Below the pieces are notes generated by a model, which was not told where the DNA came from, ran no database searches, and saw only the letters and a program-made list of their open reading frames with translations. Position numbers and translations under genes: made by a program. A DNA stretch of 64,000 bases from Antedon mediterranea (Eukaryota; Echinodermata; Crinoidea; Comatulida; Antedonidae). The DNA is taken from positions 9,809,312 to 9,873,311 of the forward strand of contig NC_092675.1 in the NCBI RefSeq assembly GCF_964355755.1, written 5' to 3'. Of this stretch, positions 13,501 to 23,224 are shown in pieces (the stretch's first letter is position 1; every line of letters begins with the position of its first letter).

Positions 13501-16500
13501 TATTTCATTAAATGTCAAATAAATATATGCTACTACTGTTATTATTACACTTTAGGCCTAGCTTAGAAAATCTACAAAAAATGTATTTCACAATGATCAC
13601 AATGGTGGTCGTCGTTTGACAGGGGAGAGAGATGTAAATTAGTTGACAAACACAACGTACATGACGTCGCGAGTTTCGAATCCACTGGTGACGTGATTTT
13701 GTGAATATCTCATGAATATTAATGAGCTTCCCTAAGCTGCTAAAAAACAGACTTTCCATGAATTTACCCTAAAATGTATATGAAATTTAATTTTTTTAAT
13801 TTCTCGTTATTACTTCTTCATTCTGAAATGTCTATATTGTTATAATATTTTTTATTTAATAAATAAACGATATTTAAATACAATTTTAAACACAGAATCC
13901 CCCTTTAAGAACAAATGACATGTTCGTATCAGACGCAACGTGATAACCATATTATGTGTTTTCTTATTGTATTTGTAATGTATTCCTTCGTTGTTTATGC
14001 TTTTATCTTTGAGCAATGAAGGAAACCTTAAAGCACGTAATAAACATGTATGAACAGCAAAGCAAACGTAAGACATTTTACTAATCTCATTTAAATCCTT
14101 TTACCTGAGATTTTCATAATTAGAAAACACATTTAATATGTTTACTTCTGTTGGAAATTACACAATTCTGTTACTTAAACCATCTCTTAATTACTGAGTT
14201 ACAGCATGCTTTTAGATGTATGAGGATAAATGAATTATTGAAATAAACATATACAAATTAAATAGAGTGTGGTTATAATAATGGATTATCGAATAAGACA
14301 AGAAGATACTGGGCGGCTTTTATTTAGTTAGTTAAGTCTATAAAATAAGTTTAACAAATACAAGACCAAAACTTCCTTAGTGTTGAAATCAGACATATTG
14401 TATAATGTATACACTTTGAAACCACTATAACAGCGCTTACCCCTTCATGTAACTTAAAGATACAACCATAAAACGTCCGGAAACATTGTCCATTCTGTCC
14501 GCGACATTTCTAATTGTTGTCTCAGCTTAAAATTACAAAACCAACAAAAAACAGAACTAACGACACACGGTCACATTAATGGTTGTCCCCTGAATGAATT
14601 TGGTCGTGGTTAAACATATAGGCTCGTAATTAAATATTCATTTTCGATGTATTATAAATTTAGGCCTGCAATATTTGCTTTCGCCACATACTTCCGATAG
14701 CACTGAAGTAGTGTATAATCTCACCCACTGGTGACAGCCGGAATAGCTTGAAACAGAAGCAATTTCTGAATACTATTTACAACAAGGGAATGGATTCAAA
14801 TAATGCACTGATGTCAAATATATCGACAATGTTTTACATAGGTCTACAGATAGAATAACCTGCACATTAATCTGATCGACTTGTATATGTTCTATGTACT
14901 TGAAATGTGTTCTATCGTGTAACAAAAAATACAATACAATTTTATGTACAGTATGGATACTTTTATGTATGTATTATTTATATATATTATATACCATATT
15001 CACACAATGTTAAGCTACAAATATATGACGTTTAAATTCACTTGTTATTATAGAACAAAGAAACTGTTCACACCTGGAAACATGCTGATCATAAATCTGG
15101 CCGTTAGTGATCTAAATATGGTGATTACCCAGTTTCCAGCCATGTTTATTACCAGTGTAGTTGGCAAATGGTTATACGGAGACGTAGGTAAGACAAGTCA
15201 TTTTGTATAACATCGTTAATGTGTGACCATGATATATTGTGTGTTAACATTATAGTATAACATCTGACGCATTTGACGAAAATATTCAAAGCTTATTCCT
15301 ATTCTTTCGATTACGTTTAATTTTCAGTAATTACCGTACATATTTGATGGTAAATGTGCCTTTTGGCAAATTTGATAGCAATGTAAATTAGTGGAGTTAG
15401 TGATGATAAAAATGCATAATCATGTCACCAATCCATGCAGAAGTTTGTAATAGCGTGTACATCAAAACTTCTACCAATTTGGTAGAAGTTTTGAAGTAAT
15501 AATTATCAAAGACATCCATGCGATTTCTAAATTAAAGTGAACTTGAAATTGAATAATAAATAGAAACAGGTCTTCATTTTCATATCAAATCAATTAAGAG
15601 GATGGATTGAATTCATTGCTAATGTGAACCGGAAAACATGGTTTTACGTACTCTGATGACTAAACGACTGCTCATTATCCAGTGAAATACGACAAATTAT
15701 TGCGCATGCCTGAGTAGGCCTTTGTAGGCTTTCTAGTTGCAAATTCTTGAGCTTGTTGAAGGCGGCAACTTAATAAAAGAAGATGTAGTTTAGTTTTTAA
15801 ATAAGAATTATATAATGCAGTTTATGTAACACCTAAATAAATCCATGTCATTTCAGTGGACAATTATGGGTCACATGGCGTGCAATAGTACGTACTAGTT
15901 AATGATCGTTTAATAGTAACAAATAAAATCTTTCGCGTACGGAAAATATTTTAAAAACATTACTTTATAAATCAGCCGCCTATTTTGTACTTCCGCCGCG
16001 ATGATAAAGTGTGATACGGATCCGAGGCGATTCGGCCCGAGACGATTCGGTACGGGACGATTCGGCCCACTTTTGGTCATGATATTGGCAAAGTTGATAT
16101 AATTATTATAATATAAAAATAATGAATGTTTTTGAGTGTAATTGTAAAAATAATGGCATTCACCAAATGCCATTAACACGAATATAAAACATTCATTAAT
16201 TGTTTTATTTAACATCTAAATAGATTCCTGTCATTTGAATCAAATAAAAAGTAGGCCTAGCCAAGGCCTATATTTGATTTACATTAATTAAAACAGTAAC
16301 ATTTGGTTTTTAATAATTATATTGAATATTATTATTTATATGGATGTTATAAACGCACCGCACTGTAGTGTTAATTATGTCAACAAACGACCAAACAATT
16401 ATCCTATGCCTAGCAAGGCTAAAACGCCTAGGCCTAATAATACTAACAGGCTTGGCTCAGCTAGGCTGTAGCTGAATACAAAACTTCGACCGGAAACTGA

Positions 16501-19500
16501 ACTCATATATAGGCTAATTATTTTTCTAACCATTCCACCTCTTGTAGGGATGTCCCCTTAATTAATCAAAATCCTAAAAATTATCTAAGGCTAATTTAAA
16601 AGCCTTTTTGAATGAAATTAGTACATATAGGCACATATCTCTCCAAATCGTACACAAATATTTTCTGCTGGTGTTTACAAACAAAATGCTGTTGTATTTT
16701 ACAGTAATTTGTACACTAGATTTTTTTTTTCATCCGCGAAACGTTTTAAAAAATGTTGAAAAAGTACCGTTAAACGATCGTTTAATAGTGCACGCCATGT
16801 GTCCCAATCGTCAAATCAAATTATAGAAATTAATTTAGGTGTTATATAAAATAAATTATGGCCTCGGGCCGAATCGTCTCAGAGCAGAAGCTTCCCGCTA
16901 CCTGCGTATCGCGACGAAAGTACATTTTTAAAGAGATATAAATGTAGGCCTAGACCTACTAATTTAGACCAAAAAAGACATTCAAATTAATTTTAGATCG
17001 TAATGTGATTTTAATTAATTTATTAATTAATGGGAACATCGCTACAAGACGTGGAATCAGTTTTATTTGCCTATCGAAGTTTCGTAATGGTATCGCTGTC
17101 TTTCTAGCCTAGCTTGGACTAGGATTGTTTGCTCGTTTGTTGGCAAACATAATTAACACTACTTTAGGTGTGTTTATAAAATACAAATAAATATAATATG
17201 TAATATATCATATATCGTAAGTCACGTCACTAATAATTACTTTCAGGTGTTATTATAGTGATATTTCTTGAGTTAGTCGAAATTTGCTTATACTTAACTC
17301 TATAGGTAAATAGCTTGTGATAGGGTTGCCATGGCATTTTTCGTATACAAAATAAAGATTTCAATGTTTGAATGTGCCTCTTTGTCAAAGCGGCCCGGTC
17401 TTCCCTAGGCCTATCTTTTATTGAATCTGATTCAATTGACAGGAATCTATTTAGATGTTATATAATAAAAATAATGAATGTTTTATATTCATGGAATGGT
17501 ACGAATAATGTCATTCTGTGAATGATGAAAGGTTAAAATAAATAACAAATAATAGTAAGAATTATAACCATTCATCATTCACTTCATAGCATTATTTGTA
17601 CCATTCCACCACTCATTCATTATAAATAATATCGATTGAATCTAACACGTATAAGCATTCAACTGCATCGAGATCAACATGCATTATCTCCTTATTTTCA
17701 AAATACGGCTGCATCATAAACGACCAATCTTCATTTTGTCAATAGTTTTTGTGACTCTAATATTAACCCTCATGGGTTACTATTAGAGTAGTGGGTTATT
17801 ATTATAGATTGACTTATAAGGTGGGTTACTATTAGAAGAGGGCTTACTACAGAGTGTGGGTTACTATTAGAAGAGGGCTTACTACAGAGTGTGGGTTACT
17901 ATTAGAAGAGGGCTTACTACTAGAGTGTGGGTTACTATTAGAAGAGGGCTTACTACTAGAGTGTGGGTTACTATTAGAAGAGGGCTTACTACTGGAGTGT
18001 GGGTTACTATTAGAAGAGGGCTTACTACTAAAGTGTGCGTTACTATTAGATGAGGGCTTACTAGAGTGTGGGTTAGGCCTACTCTTAGAAGAGGGCTTAC
18101 TACAAGAGTGTGGGTAACTATTAGAAGAGGGCTTACTACTAGAGTGTGGGTTACTATTAGAAGAGGGCTTACTACTAGAGTGTGGGTTACTATTAGAAGA
18201 GGGCTTAGTACTAGAGTGTGGATTACTATTAGAAGAGGGCTTACTACAGAGTGTGGGTTACTATATTAGAAGAGGGCTTACTACTAGAGTGTGGGTTACT
18301 ATTAGAAGAGGGCTTACTACTAGAGTGTGGGTTACTATTAAAAGAGGGCTTACTACTAGTGTGGGTTACTATTAGAAGAGGGCTTACTACTAGAGTGTGG
18401 GTTACTATTAAAAGAGGGCTTACTACTAGAGTGTGGGTTACTATTAAAAGATTGACGGTTTGTATTATCTGTAGTGTTGTATTATTCAAATGGATTGGTG
18501 GTGAAAAAAAAAATGAAAACAAGAACGAACCTTTTCTTTTGTAGTTTATTGTACAACTATGGAAACGCTTATAATGTAGGTCTAGTAAAATAAAACTGTA
18601 AACCTAATACATTATGAAAAACACAGTATCGTTTGAATATGACATACTCTATAGGCCTAAGTACAATCATTAGGGCGCTAATGTAAAGTTTCGTAGGCAA
18701 CTCTTAAAATTACTCAAAATTGTTTCAATGCTTCACCCAACGTAGGCCTACTTACGGGTTGTCTACTGTAAGCATACAATTGTAAAAAAAACAATTGTTT
18801 AGTTTAGGCCTATAACTATTTTTATAATATATAATATATATAAAAAATAAGTAATTCAAATCAGAAATCCATCGCTAGCCTAGCTTCGTGAAAATCATCG
18901 CTACGCCTGGATACATTATGACAAACACAATATCGTTTGAATATGACATACTCTTTATAGTAGGCCTACGTACAATCATTAGGGCGCCAATGTAAAGTTT
19001 CGTAGGCACGGCAACTCTTAAAATTACTCAAAATTGTTTCAATGCTTCATCCAACGTAGGCCTACTTACGGGTTGTCTACAACATCCTGTAAGCATACAA
19101 CTGTAAAAAAGATATTTTTTTAAATTTAGGCCTATAACTATTTTATATATAAAAAATAAGTAATTCAAATCAGAAATCCATCGCTAGCCTAGCATTGTGA
19201 AAATCATCGCTATGCCGGGAATGGAAAAAACAATGAAGGCCATAAACATGTGGAGTACCGTGTGCGCTCGTTCGCCTAGTTGTATTGGTGTTATTTTAAA
19301 ATTTATTTTATAGAAAAATTAAAACCGCTTTAAAATTGAAATCAAAAAATATTTATTTACTACTACATTGTAATATACATAACAGTGATACTTATTATCC
19401 GTTCACCGACTAGCGAGTCTTACAATAACAACTCACTTTCCCTTACTCAAATTATAATATAGATTGAGGATTATTTCAATATTTTTTTTTCTTTTTAGGT

Positions 19501-20304
19501 TGTCAAATTTACGCCTTCTTTGGTTCTACGTTCGGTGTCATGTCTATAACCACAATTTCGGCTATATCTCTGGATCGGTACTATGTCATATGTAAACCAA
19601 TGAAAGCTACACGTACTGTGACGAAGCGTCGATCTATGTATATAATAGCATTTGTTTGGATATATTCGATAGCTTGGGCAGTTCCGCCACTTCTTGGTTT
19701 CGGTCGATATACTCGTGAAGGATACGGACTGAGTTGTACATTTGATTATACAGACCAGAGTATCAGTAACAAGTGTTTTGTCGGTATGATATTCGGAACA
19801 GATTTTCTCCTTCAACTGGCATTAATTATTTGCTGTTATGTAAAGATCGTATCGACTATGAGACATCATCGCAATGAAATGAAACGAATATCAAGGAACA
19901 CAAAATCACCGAGCAAAAGTAAATCTGAATTCAAAATCGCAAAAATAGGAATGATCATGACTGCTTTGTTCTGTTTGACGTGGCTACCATATGCCTCCGT
20001 TGCGTTTATTGGTCAATTCATAGATCCATCTATAGTCTCACCGATGGTGCAGACATTACCAGTCGTTTTGGCAAAAACGTCAGCGGTGTTGAATCCAATT
20101 GTGTACGCAATGTCTTATGACAAATTCAAAATCGCATTTACTGAGCGATTTTTACATTGCTGCTGTAAGCAATTTGAAAATGAGAAGTTGATGGGACACG
20201 AGTCACGCAGTCAAACTTTACGACGAACATACACTCCTGTGATAGAATGTGATCCGGCCAATAGTATTCCTTTAGAGGACGTACCAACCACAAAGCCCCA
20301 GTGA
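1353..20304 (+). CDS. Opsin, rhabdomeric/melanopsin-like (3 coding exons, 372 aa)
   Basis: Joined exons 1353-1531, 15054-15187 and 19499-20304 give a 372-residue seven-transmembrane receptor. All junctions are GT/AG and in frame (phase 2, then phase 1). Visible opsin hallmarks are the TM1 GN pair, NLAVSD in TM2, Cys106 and Cys184 for the extracellular disulfide, DRY at 130-132, WLPY in TM6, the retinal-linking lysine K297 in LAKTSA, NPIVY at 303-307, and a Cys triplet (325-327) that may be palmitoylated. Tyr109 sits at the bovine 113 position and Glu178 at 181, as in r-opsins. The SCTFDY loop and the TKRR and FKIAK segments also resemble melanopsins. The expected role is a light-sensing GPCR in a photoreceptor membrane. 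The G-protein tripeptide after NPxxY reads YDK, not the HPK usual in Gq opsins, so an echinoderm-specific group (echinopsin, chaopsin or bathyopsin) is possible. The family is certain; the subgroup is not. Confidence 0.9.
2137..2185. repeat. (TAA)n microsatellite
   Basis: Run of AAT/TAA trinucleotides with one interruption. It may be the 3' tail of the adjacent minus-strand LINE fragment. Confidence 0.8.
2230..2310. repeat. Dispersed repeat also found beside the tRNA-like gene
   Basis: The block runs from TCTTTATCGTTTCAAA through TAATTAATTAAATT to TTAGAATTAATGTTCTTTGC. It recurs at about 46891-46965, just downstream of the tRNA-like gene. There the block is split by about 20 extra bases. This implies a mobile or duplicated sequence family. 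Confidence 0.6.
4121..4491 (+). mobile_element. tRNA-derived SINE with 7-bp target-site duplication
   Basis: The head resembles a Ser/Leu-type tRNA, with an A box (GTGGCCGAGCGGTTAAG) and a B box (GGGTTCGAGGTC). A central body contains CTCGGATAAGGACTATAAAC and CACTTTAAAGAACC. The tail reads TTGGCGCTTTACAAATT followed by an (ATT)n tract. The direct repeat ATTAAAT at 4114-4120 and 4492-4498 is the target-site duplication. The central body looks like the conserved central domain of an invertebrate or deuterostome SINE superfamily; which one I cannot tell. The tail suggests mobilisation by a CR1/L2-type LINE. Confidence 0.85.
4900..4991. repeat. Perfect 46-bp tandem duplication
   Basis: Two adjacent identical 46-bp copies, 4900-4945 and 4946-4991, each beginning CTGTGGGAATGG. 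The perfect identity suggests a recent event or a local assembly duplication. Confidence 0.9.
5489..5645 (-). mobile_element. 3' tail fragment of a CR1/Jockey-like LINE
   Basis: Begins with TTCAATTCAATTTATTGAGG, the reverse complement of an ATTGAATTGAA-type LINE tail. A GC-richer block follows (GACGTCCCAGCCAGCAGTGG). No coding remains, so this is a tentative call from the tail alone. Confidence 0.4.
6911..6992 (+). repeat. CGAC-rich dispersed repeat, left part, split by the 6993-9337 insertion
   Basis: Starts GGCCATATACATGGCTGCAG, then TCGCGTGC, GTTTACTGAC and a short (CGAC)n stretch ending CATAGTCAGCTG. The family continues after the insertion with GAGTCGCGTTGCACGCG at about 9340. Related copies are at 11203-11315 (minus), 28838-28955 and 31303-31418. 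Confidence 0.75.
6993..9337. mobile_element. CACTA-like non-autonomous DNA transposon with GGTGCA subterminal repeats
   Basis: The left end is CACACTTAAAACTAAAGG followed by TGCAA. The right end is TTGCACC, a T run, then AGTGTG. These are inverted, and the element is flanked by TA at 6991-6992 and 9338-9339. GGTGCA or its complement recurs many times near both ends (about 7008-7160 and 9010-9320), like transposase-binding subterminal repeats. The middle has an AGGCCTA-rich block and one possible short coding piece, but no transposase. CACxx termini with subterminal arrays suggest the EnSpm/CACTA group; a TA target also fits other superfamilies. Confidence 0.72.
7795..8360. repeat. Cluster of AGGCCTAG-type palindromic motifs
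   Basis: Dense irregular runs of TAGGCCTA, CCTAGGCC and CTAGCTAG, with no fixed period. The same motif is scattered through the window and clusters again at 50700-51240. Confidence 0.8.
9338..9364 (+). repeat. CGAC-rich dispersed repeat, right remnant
   Basis: TAGAGTCGCGTTGCACGCG continues the repeat interrupted at 6992. Uninterrupted relatives read AGCTGTAGAG across the same point. Confidence 0.7.
10640..11054 (-). pseudogene. C-terminal fragment of an R2-like (restriction-like endonuclease) LINE
   Basis: Two overlapping minus-strand frames together carry a CCHC motif (CRLCGDSTETVKHIIVGC), LAQREYRKCHYKVA, KYGIECTDKWYDHQP and HNRPDITIV. This order (CCHC finger, then a conserved block with a PD-D/E-x-K-like PDI motif) is typical of the C-terminus of R2/NeSL-type non-LTR retrotransposons. 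The frame shifts near 10870 and no reverse transcriptase is left. It is a dead fragment, antisense in opsin intron 1. Confidence 0.65.
11203..11315 (-). repeat. CGAC-rich dispersed repeat, uninterrupted copy
   Basis: The reverse complement reads TCGCGTGCTC, AGTATTTACTGATCGACC, repeated CGACCAAC units, then CATAGTGAGCTGTAGAG. It shows the empty-site form of the position occupied by the element at 6993-9337. Confidence 0.72.
12327..13904. mobile_element. TTAA-flanked DNA transposon, Kolobok- or piggyBac-like, non-autonomous
   Basis: TTAA lies at 12323-12326 and 13905-13908. Just inside are inverted termini, AGGGGGGTTCCGGGTTTAAA on the left and the complement of AGGGGGATTCTGTGTTTAAA on the right, matching at 17 of 20 positions. 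The purine-first end (AGGGG) fits Kolobok better than piggyBac, whose ends usually start CCC. The inside has only short open frames and no recognisable transposase. It lies in opsin intron 1. Confidence 0.72.
15054..15187 (+). CDS. Opsin coding exon 2: ICL1, TM2 and start of TM3
   Basis: The acceptor TTGTTATTATAG precedes this exon and the donor is G|GTAAGA at 15188. It encodes KLFTPGNMLIINLAVSD and the loop ending KWLYGDVG, the typical opsin TM2 and first extracellular loop. The junction with exon 3 rebuilds GDVGCQIY, where the Cys is the conserved disulfide partner. Confidence 0.88.
15462..15494. repeat. 33-nt near-perfect palindrome in opsin intron 2
   Basis: TCAAAACTTCTACCAA and TTGGTAGAAGTTTTGA are exact inverted arms around a single T. 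It could form a cruciform or RNA hairpin, or be a degenerate foldback element. Confidence 0.85.
15835..16215. repeat. Foldback/inverted repeat cluster with GATTCGGCCC motifs
   Basis: Contains three short CGATTCGG(C/T) repeats at about 16028-16070 and a foldback at about 16122-16203 (ATAATGAATG ... AATGGCATTC and GAATGCCATT-like ... CATTCATTA arms). Parts recur inverted further right: CACGCCATGTG at about 16791 and GACAGGAATCTATTTAG at about 17440. This suggests a rearranged foldback element. Confidence 0.5.
17463..17632. repeat. Foldback (MITE-like) inverted repeat
   Basis: ATAATGAATG and ATGGAATGGTACGAATAATG on the left are answered by CATTATTTGTACCATTCCA and CATTCATTAT on the right. The arms are imperfect, 60-70 bases long, with a short AT-rich loop. 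There is no coding capacity. Confidence 0.7.
17821..18450. repeat. 36-bp minisatellite, about 17 units
   Basis: The unit begins GAGTGTGGGTTACTATTAG and continues AAGAGGGCTTACTACTA. Some units are one to three bases shorter. Because 36 is a multiple of three, long open frames appear on both strands. These encode only monotonous repeats and shift frame with unit length, so I do not call them genes. It lies in opsin intron 2. Confidence 0.95.
18607..19219. repeat. About 304-bp tandem duplication
   Basis: Copy 1 (18607-18910) and copy 2 (18911-19219) both start ATACATTATGA and share TATCGTTTGAATATGACATA, the AGGGCG(C)(T/C)AATGTAAAG block and GAAATCCATCGCTAGCCTAG. Differences are small indels and a few substitutions. 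Confidence 0.9.
19499..20304 (+). CDS. Opsin coding exon 3: TM3 to C-terminus
   Basis: The acceptor is a long pyrimidine tract ending TTTTTAG at 19498. This single exon holds the DRY motif, ECL2 with Glu178 and Cys184, TM5, a short third intracellular loop, TM6, the TM7 Schiff-base lysine and the cytoplasmic tail. The tail has a Cys triplet and several Ser/Thr. It ends with TGA at 20302-20304. Confidence 0.92.
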
Positions 20305-22390
20305 TACATAGGGATGACATTAACTAAATTAATGGGGAAAATGTACTTAATAACGTCATAAACAATATCTCAGTACTGCTTATTCATGTTATGATCCGCC
20401 AAGGCTTACTGCGATTCTATGTCCACTTGATAAACGTGACGTGGTCGTAATCGGGCATCGTGAAGGCATCATTATTGACAATTCAGCTAGAATTCGTTGG
20501 GGTTTTTTTTGGTTGAGGTTAGAAGCCTAGGTTATGTAACAAAAACCTGAAACAGTGTTATATTATTATGACGTCATTTATTCTTTTAAGAGAAGAGTCT
20601 ATAAAGACACTAAACTAAGACGCTTTCCGTTGAACTATCGTTTTAGTTTACACCAATGGATCATTGGAAGCGAGATGCGTCATACGCACAATGACGAATC
20701 AGAAATCTATTTATAATAGTTATTTGTGGGCCAGTGTACATCCTGTGATGTCATTATCAGAGAATCTTTGTATTTGATGCAATTCTATATTTGTATGTAT
20801 TCATTCTATACATTTTCTGTTGGTTTTTTTCATAATTTGTGTTGTTATCATGAATAGTTGTACCAATCTGATTAAGTTTTTCATGTGGAACTATAAATAT
20901 CGATCTTCTTCTAGATTGTAACATTTGGGTAAAAGAGTTGCAAAGCGTCAGTGTTACATGTTACCAAGGAAGAGTGAGAGTATAATTGTAATATAACACT
21001 TCCCTGCTTATTGCCTATTTGTCAACAACATCAACTCACTTCGCTTCGAATTACGTCCATCTTGTAAATGTTCGATTATTAACGAATTATTGTTTCAGCC
21101 TAAAATTAGCAAAGTAAATTATAGGTTTTCAAAAGTTCAACGTCATACTGTATATACAACATATGGGATCCTCCTCTTCTACGCCATACAGCTGGAGTCG
21201 AACACTTATTCAGAACTAAATAACCTACTAAGGTTTTCATTAAGATTTTTTCCGATTGTGTAATGGCTTGCCTGATTTCTATATTTTTAAAACAATTGAG
21301 ATTTTAATCCACGGTATTTTTGGAACAGCAAACAGCATCTTTTTTTGTAATTGAGGTATTCGGTAGTCTATCCCATATTGACCAATATATCTAATATACA
21401 GACTGTCAGCGACGATTTTTCAACAATTTCACATCCTTTCGTTGGGATATACAAATAATCCTCATGTAGTTGGTCATCTTCATGCCTTGCCCTATCAAAC
21501 TCTTTCTTGACCCTTTGTACCAACATGATTCCAACTTCTTTATTTCATTTTTTGGAAACCATATATGGTACCTTACGCCTTTAAAATGGTCCTTCTCGTC
21601 TTCATATAGACATTTGTAGTGAATTTTATAGAGTTGGTTCCAAGCGTAATGTGTTCTCTGGCGTATTTAATTCACGCGACGTACACTGACTGCCAAATGA
21701 TTCCACATACAAAAAGTATAGTGTATTCAGCTAAAACTTTTATTTCTTGTAACTCAGTATTAATACAACTTTCTGTCAGTCTAGACCTTTCTTCTCTATA
21801 CTCTATACGTCTTTCTAATATCATATTATTTTCTCTTCTCCCCTAATATCTATAACATTTACTACTTATACTAGACATACAAATTAGGGGCTTCTGAGGA
21901 GGATCAACAAATATTGCCTCAAAAAGTTTCCCACCAACATTATACTATTCTGATTGGCTCATAATTTAAGCAGACCTATAGCCTGAAACATCCTTTATCT
22001 AACCATAGGAAATCAGAAACATAATATTATGACAACATTATAATCCTTTAAAACTTCTTTTTAACTCATGGAACTTTCCTACAGCACTTCTATCTATGTT
22101 CTATGATCAAAAGCAGCCATTTTCTTTATTTGTAATTGTATGCCCAAGTAACAATCATCTAAACGTCATCTTTTTCTTCTTCTAACATTTTTTTTCAATA
22201 ACCTTAAGACGCTAGATGATCTTGGGTTGAAAGTTAATCATTAATTAAGCAATCATTAATATTTGGCAAAAACCTACGACCTAAACCTACGTTTACACTG
22301 ACAGACGAGGACATCAAAATGTAGAGACGCTAGCAACTTTAGTCTGAACACTGTACTCGATTAAATATCTACTATCAAATTAGTTTTTGA
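20305..22390. other. Opsin 3' flank, no gene seen
   Basis: No convincing coding region. The first kilobase probably includes the opsin 3' UTR, but the polyadenylation site is not clear. At about 20966-21005 an imperfect inverted pair (GGAAGAGTGA ... TAACACTTCC) recurs at about 61211-61251, marking a short dispersed foldback. Confidence 0.5.
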
Positions 22391-22396
22391 CTAAAA

Positions 22397-22464
22397 AAGT
22401 GTGATGTGCCCAAATATGGTAGTGATATGACGTCATCGTATCCATATATGGGCACATCACATTT
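22397..22464. repeat. Palindromic element with GATGTGCCCA arms and a TGACGTCA centre
   Basis: The left arm GTGTGATGTGCCCAAATATG is matched by the right arm CATATATGGGCACATCACA with few mismatches. The loop holds a perfect CRE palindrome, TGACGTCA, at 22428-22435. It probably belongs to a small foldback family rather than a gene control site. Confidence 0.75.
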
Positions 22465-22831
22465 TGTTTGTCACATACAGTTTAATAGTGCAGATAGCTT
22501 TAAACTTAATAAAATATGACAACCAATTATAGAATCACTTAACAAATAAGAGCAAATTTTGACGAAGCTGTTTTCAATTCAAAAATCGACAAGCTACTAA
22601 ATGTTACTACAGTCCTTTATGCATTACAAAAGACATTTTTCATAGACAGTTCACCTAAACTCTGTAAAACCACCTATACATGTACTGTATGCCTAAATAT
22701 ATTTAAATGACACTGACAGGATGAGAGCAAGAGGGTACCATATAAGCTCTATAGCTTTTTTCTATAGGGACCTTTTATGTAGTGTTTTCTTTCCTAATTA
22801 ACCTCTCCACTGACATGGGAGACCTTGTTGA

Positions 22832-23224
22832 ACCCACAAATGTGAAAACACCCACAAATGTGAAAACAACCACAAATGTGAAAACGCATCACCCACAAAT
22901 GTGAAACAACCACAAATGTGAAAACGCATCACCCACAATGTATATAACATTGACATTAACTCGATCAAAATTGTTTGGGCCTAGCTCTAAATTTGATTTG
23001 GATTTTATTTTACATTTTTTAGCAAAAATGTCTCTCTTTTTTTCACATCTGTGGGCGCTGTTTTCACATTTGTGGGTGATGCGTTTTTACATTTGTGGTT
23101 GTTTTCACATTGTGGGTGATCCGTTTTCACATTTGTGGTTGTTTTCACATTTGTGGTTGTTTTCACATTTGTGGGTGATACGTTTTCACATTTAGGGCTG
23201 TTTTCCCATTTGTGGGCGTTTTCA
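22832..23224. repeat. 18-bp minisatellite in two inverted blocks
   Basis: 22832-22939 repeats CCCACAAATGTGAAAAC and the variant ending GCATCA. 23041-23224 repeats the reverse complement, TTTTCACATTTGTGGG, with the same TGATGCG variant. About 100 bases separate the blocks. The short open frames are by-products of the repeat. Confidence 0.92.

Noticed and set aside
17821-18450. CRISPR-like array
   Set aside because: Units are directly adjacent without unique spacers, and the DNA is animal.
17854-18544. Several open frames of 67-97 codons across 17854-18544 on both strands
   Set aside because: They arise from the 36-bp minisatellite whose period is a multiple of three; content is monotonous and frames change with unit length.
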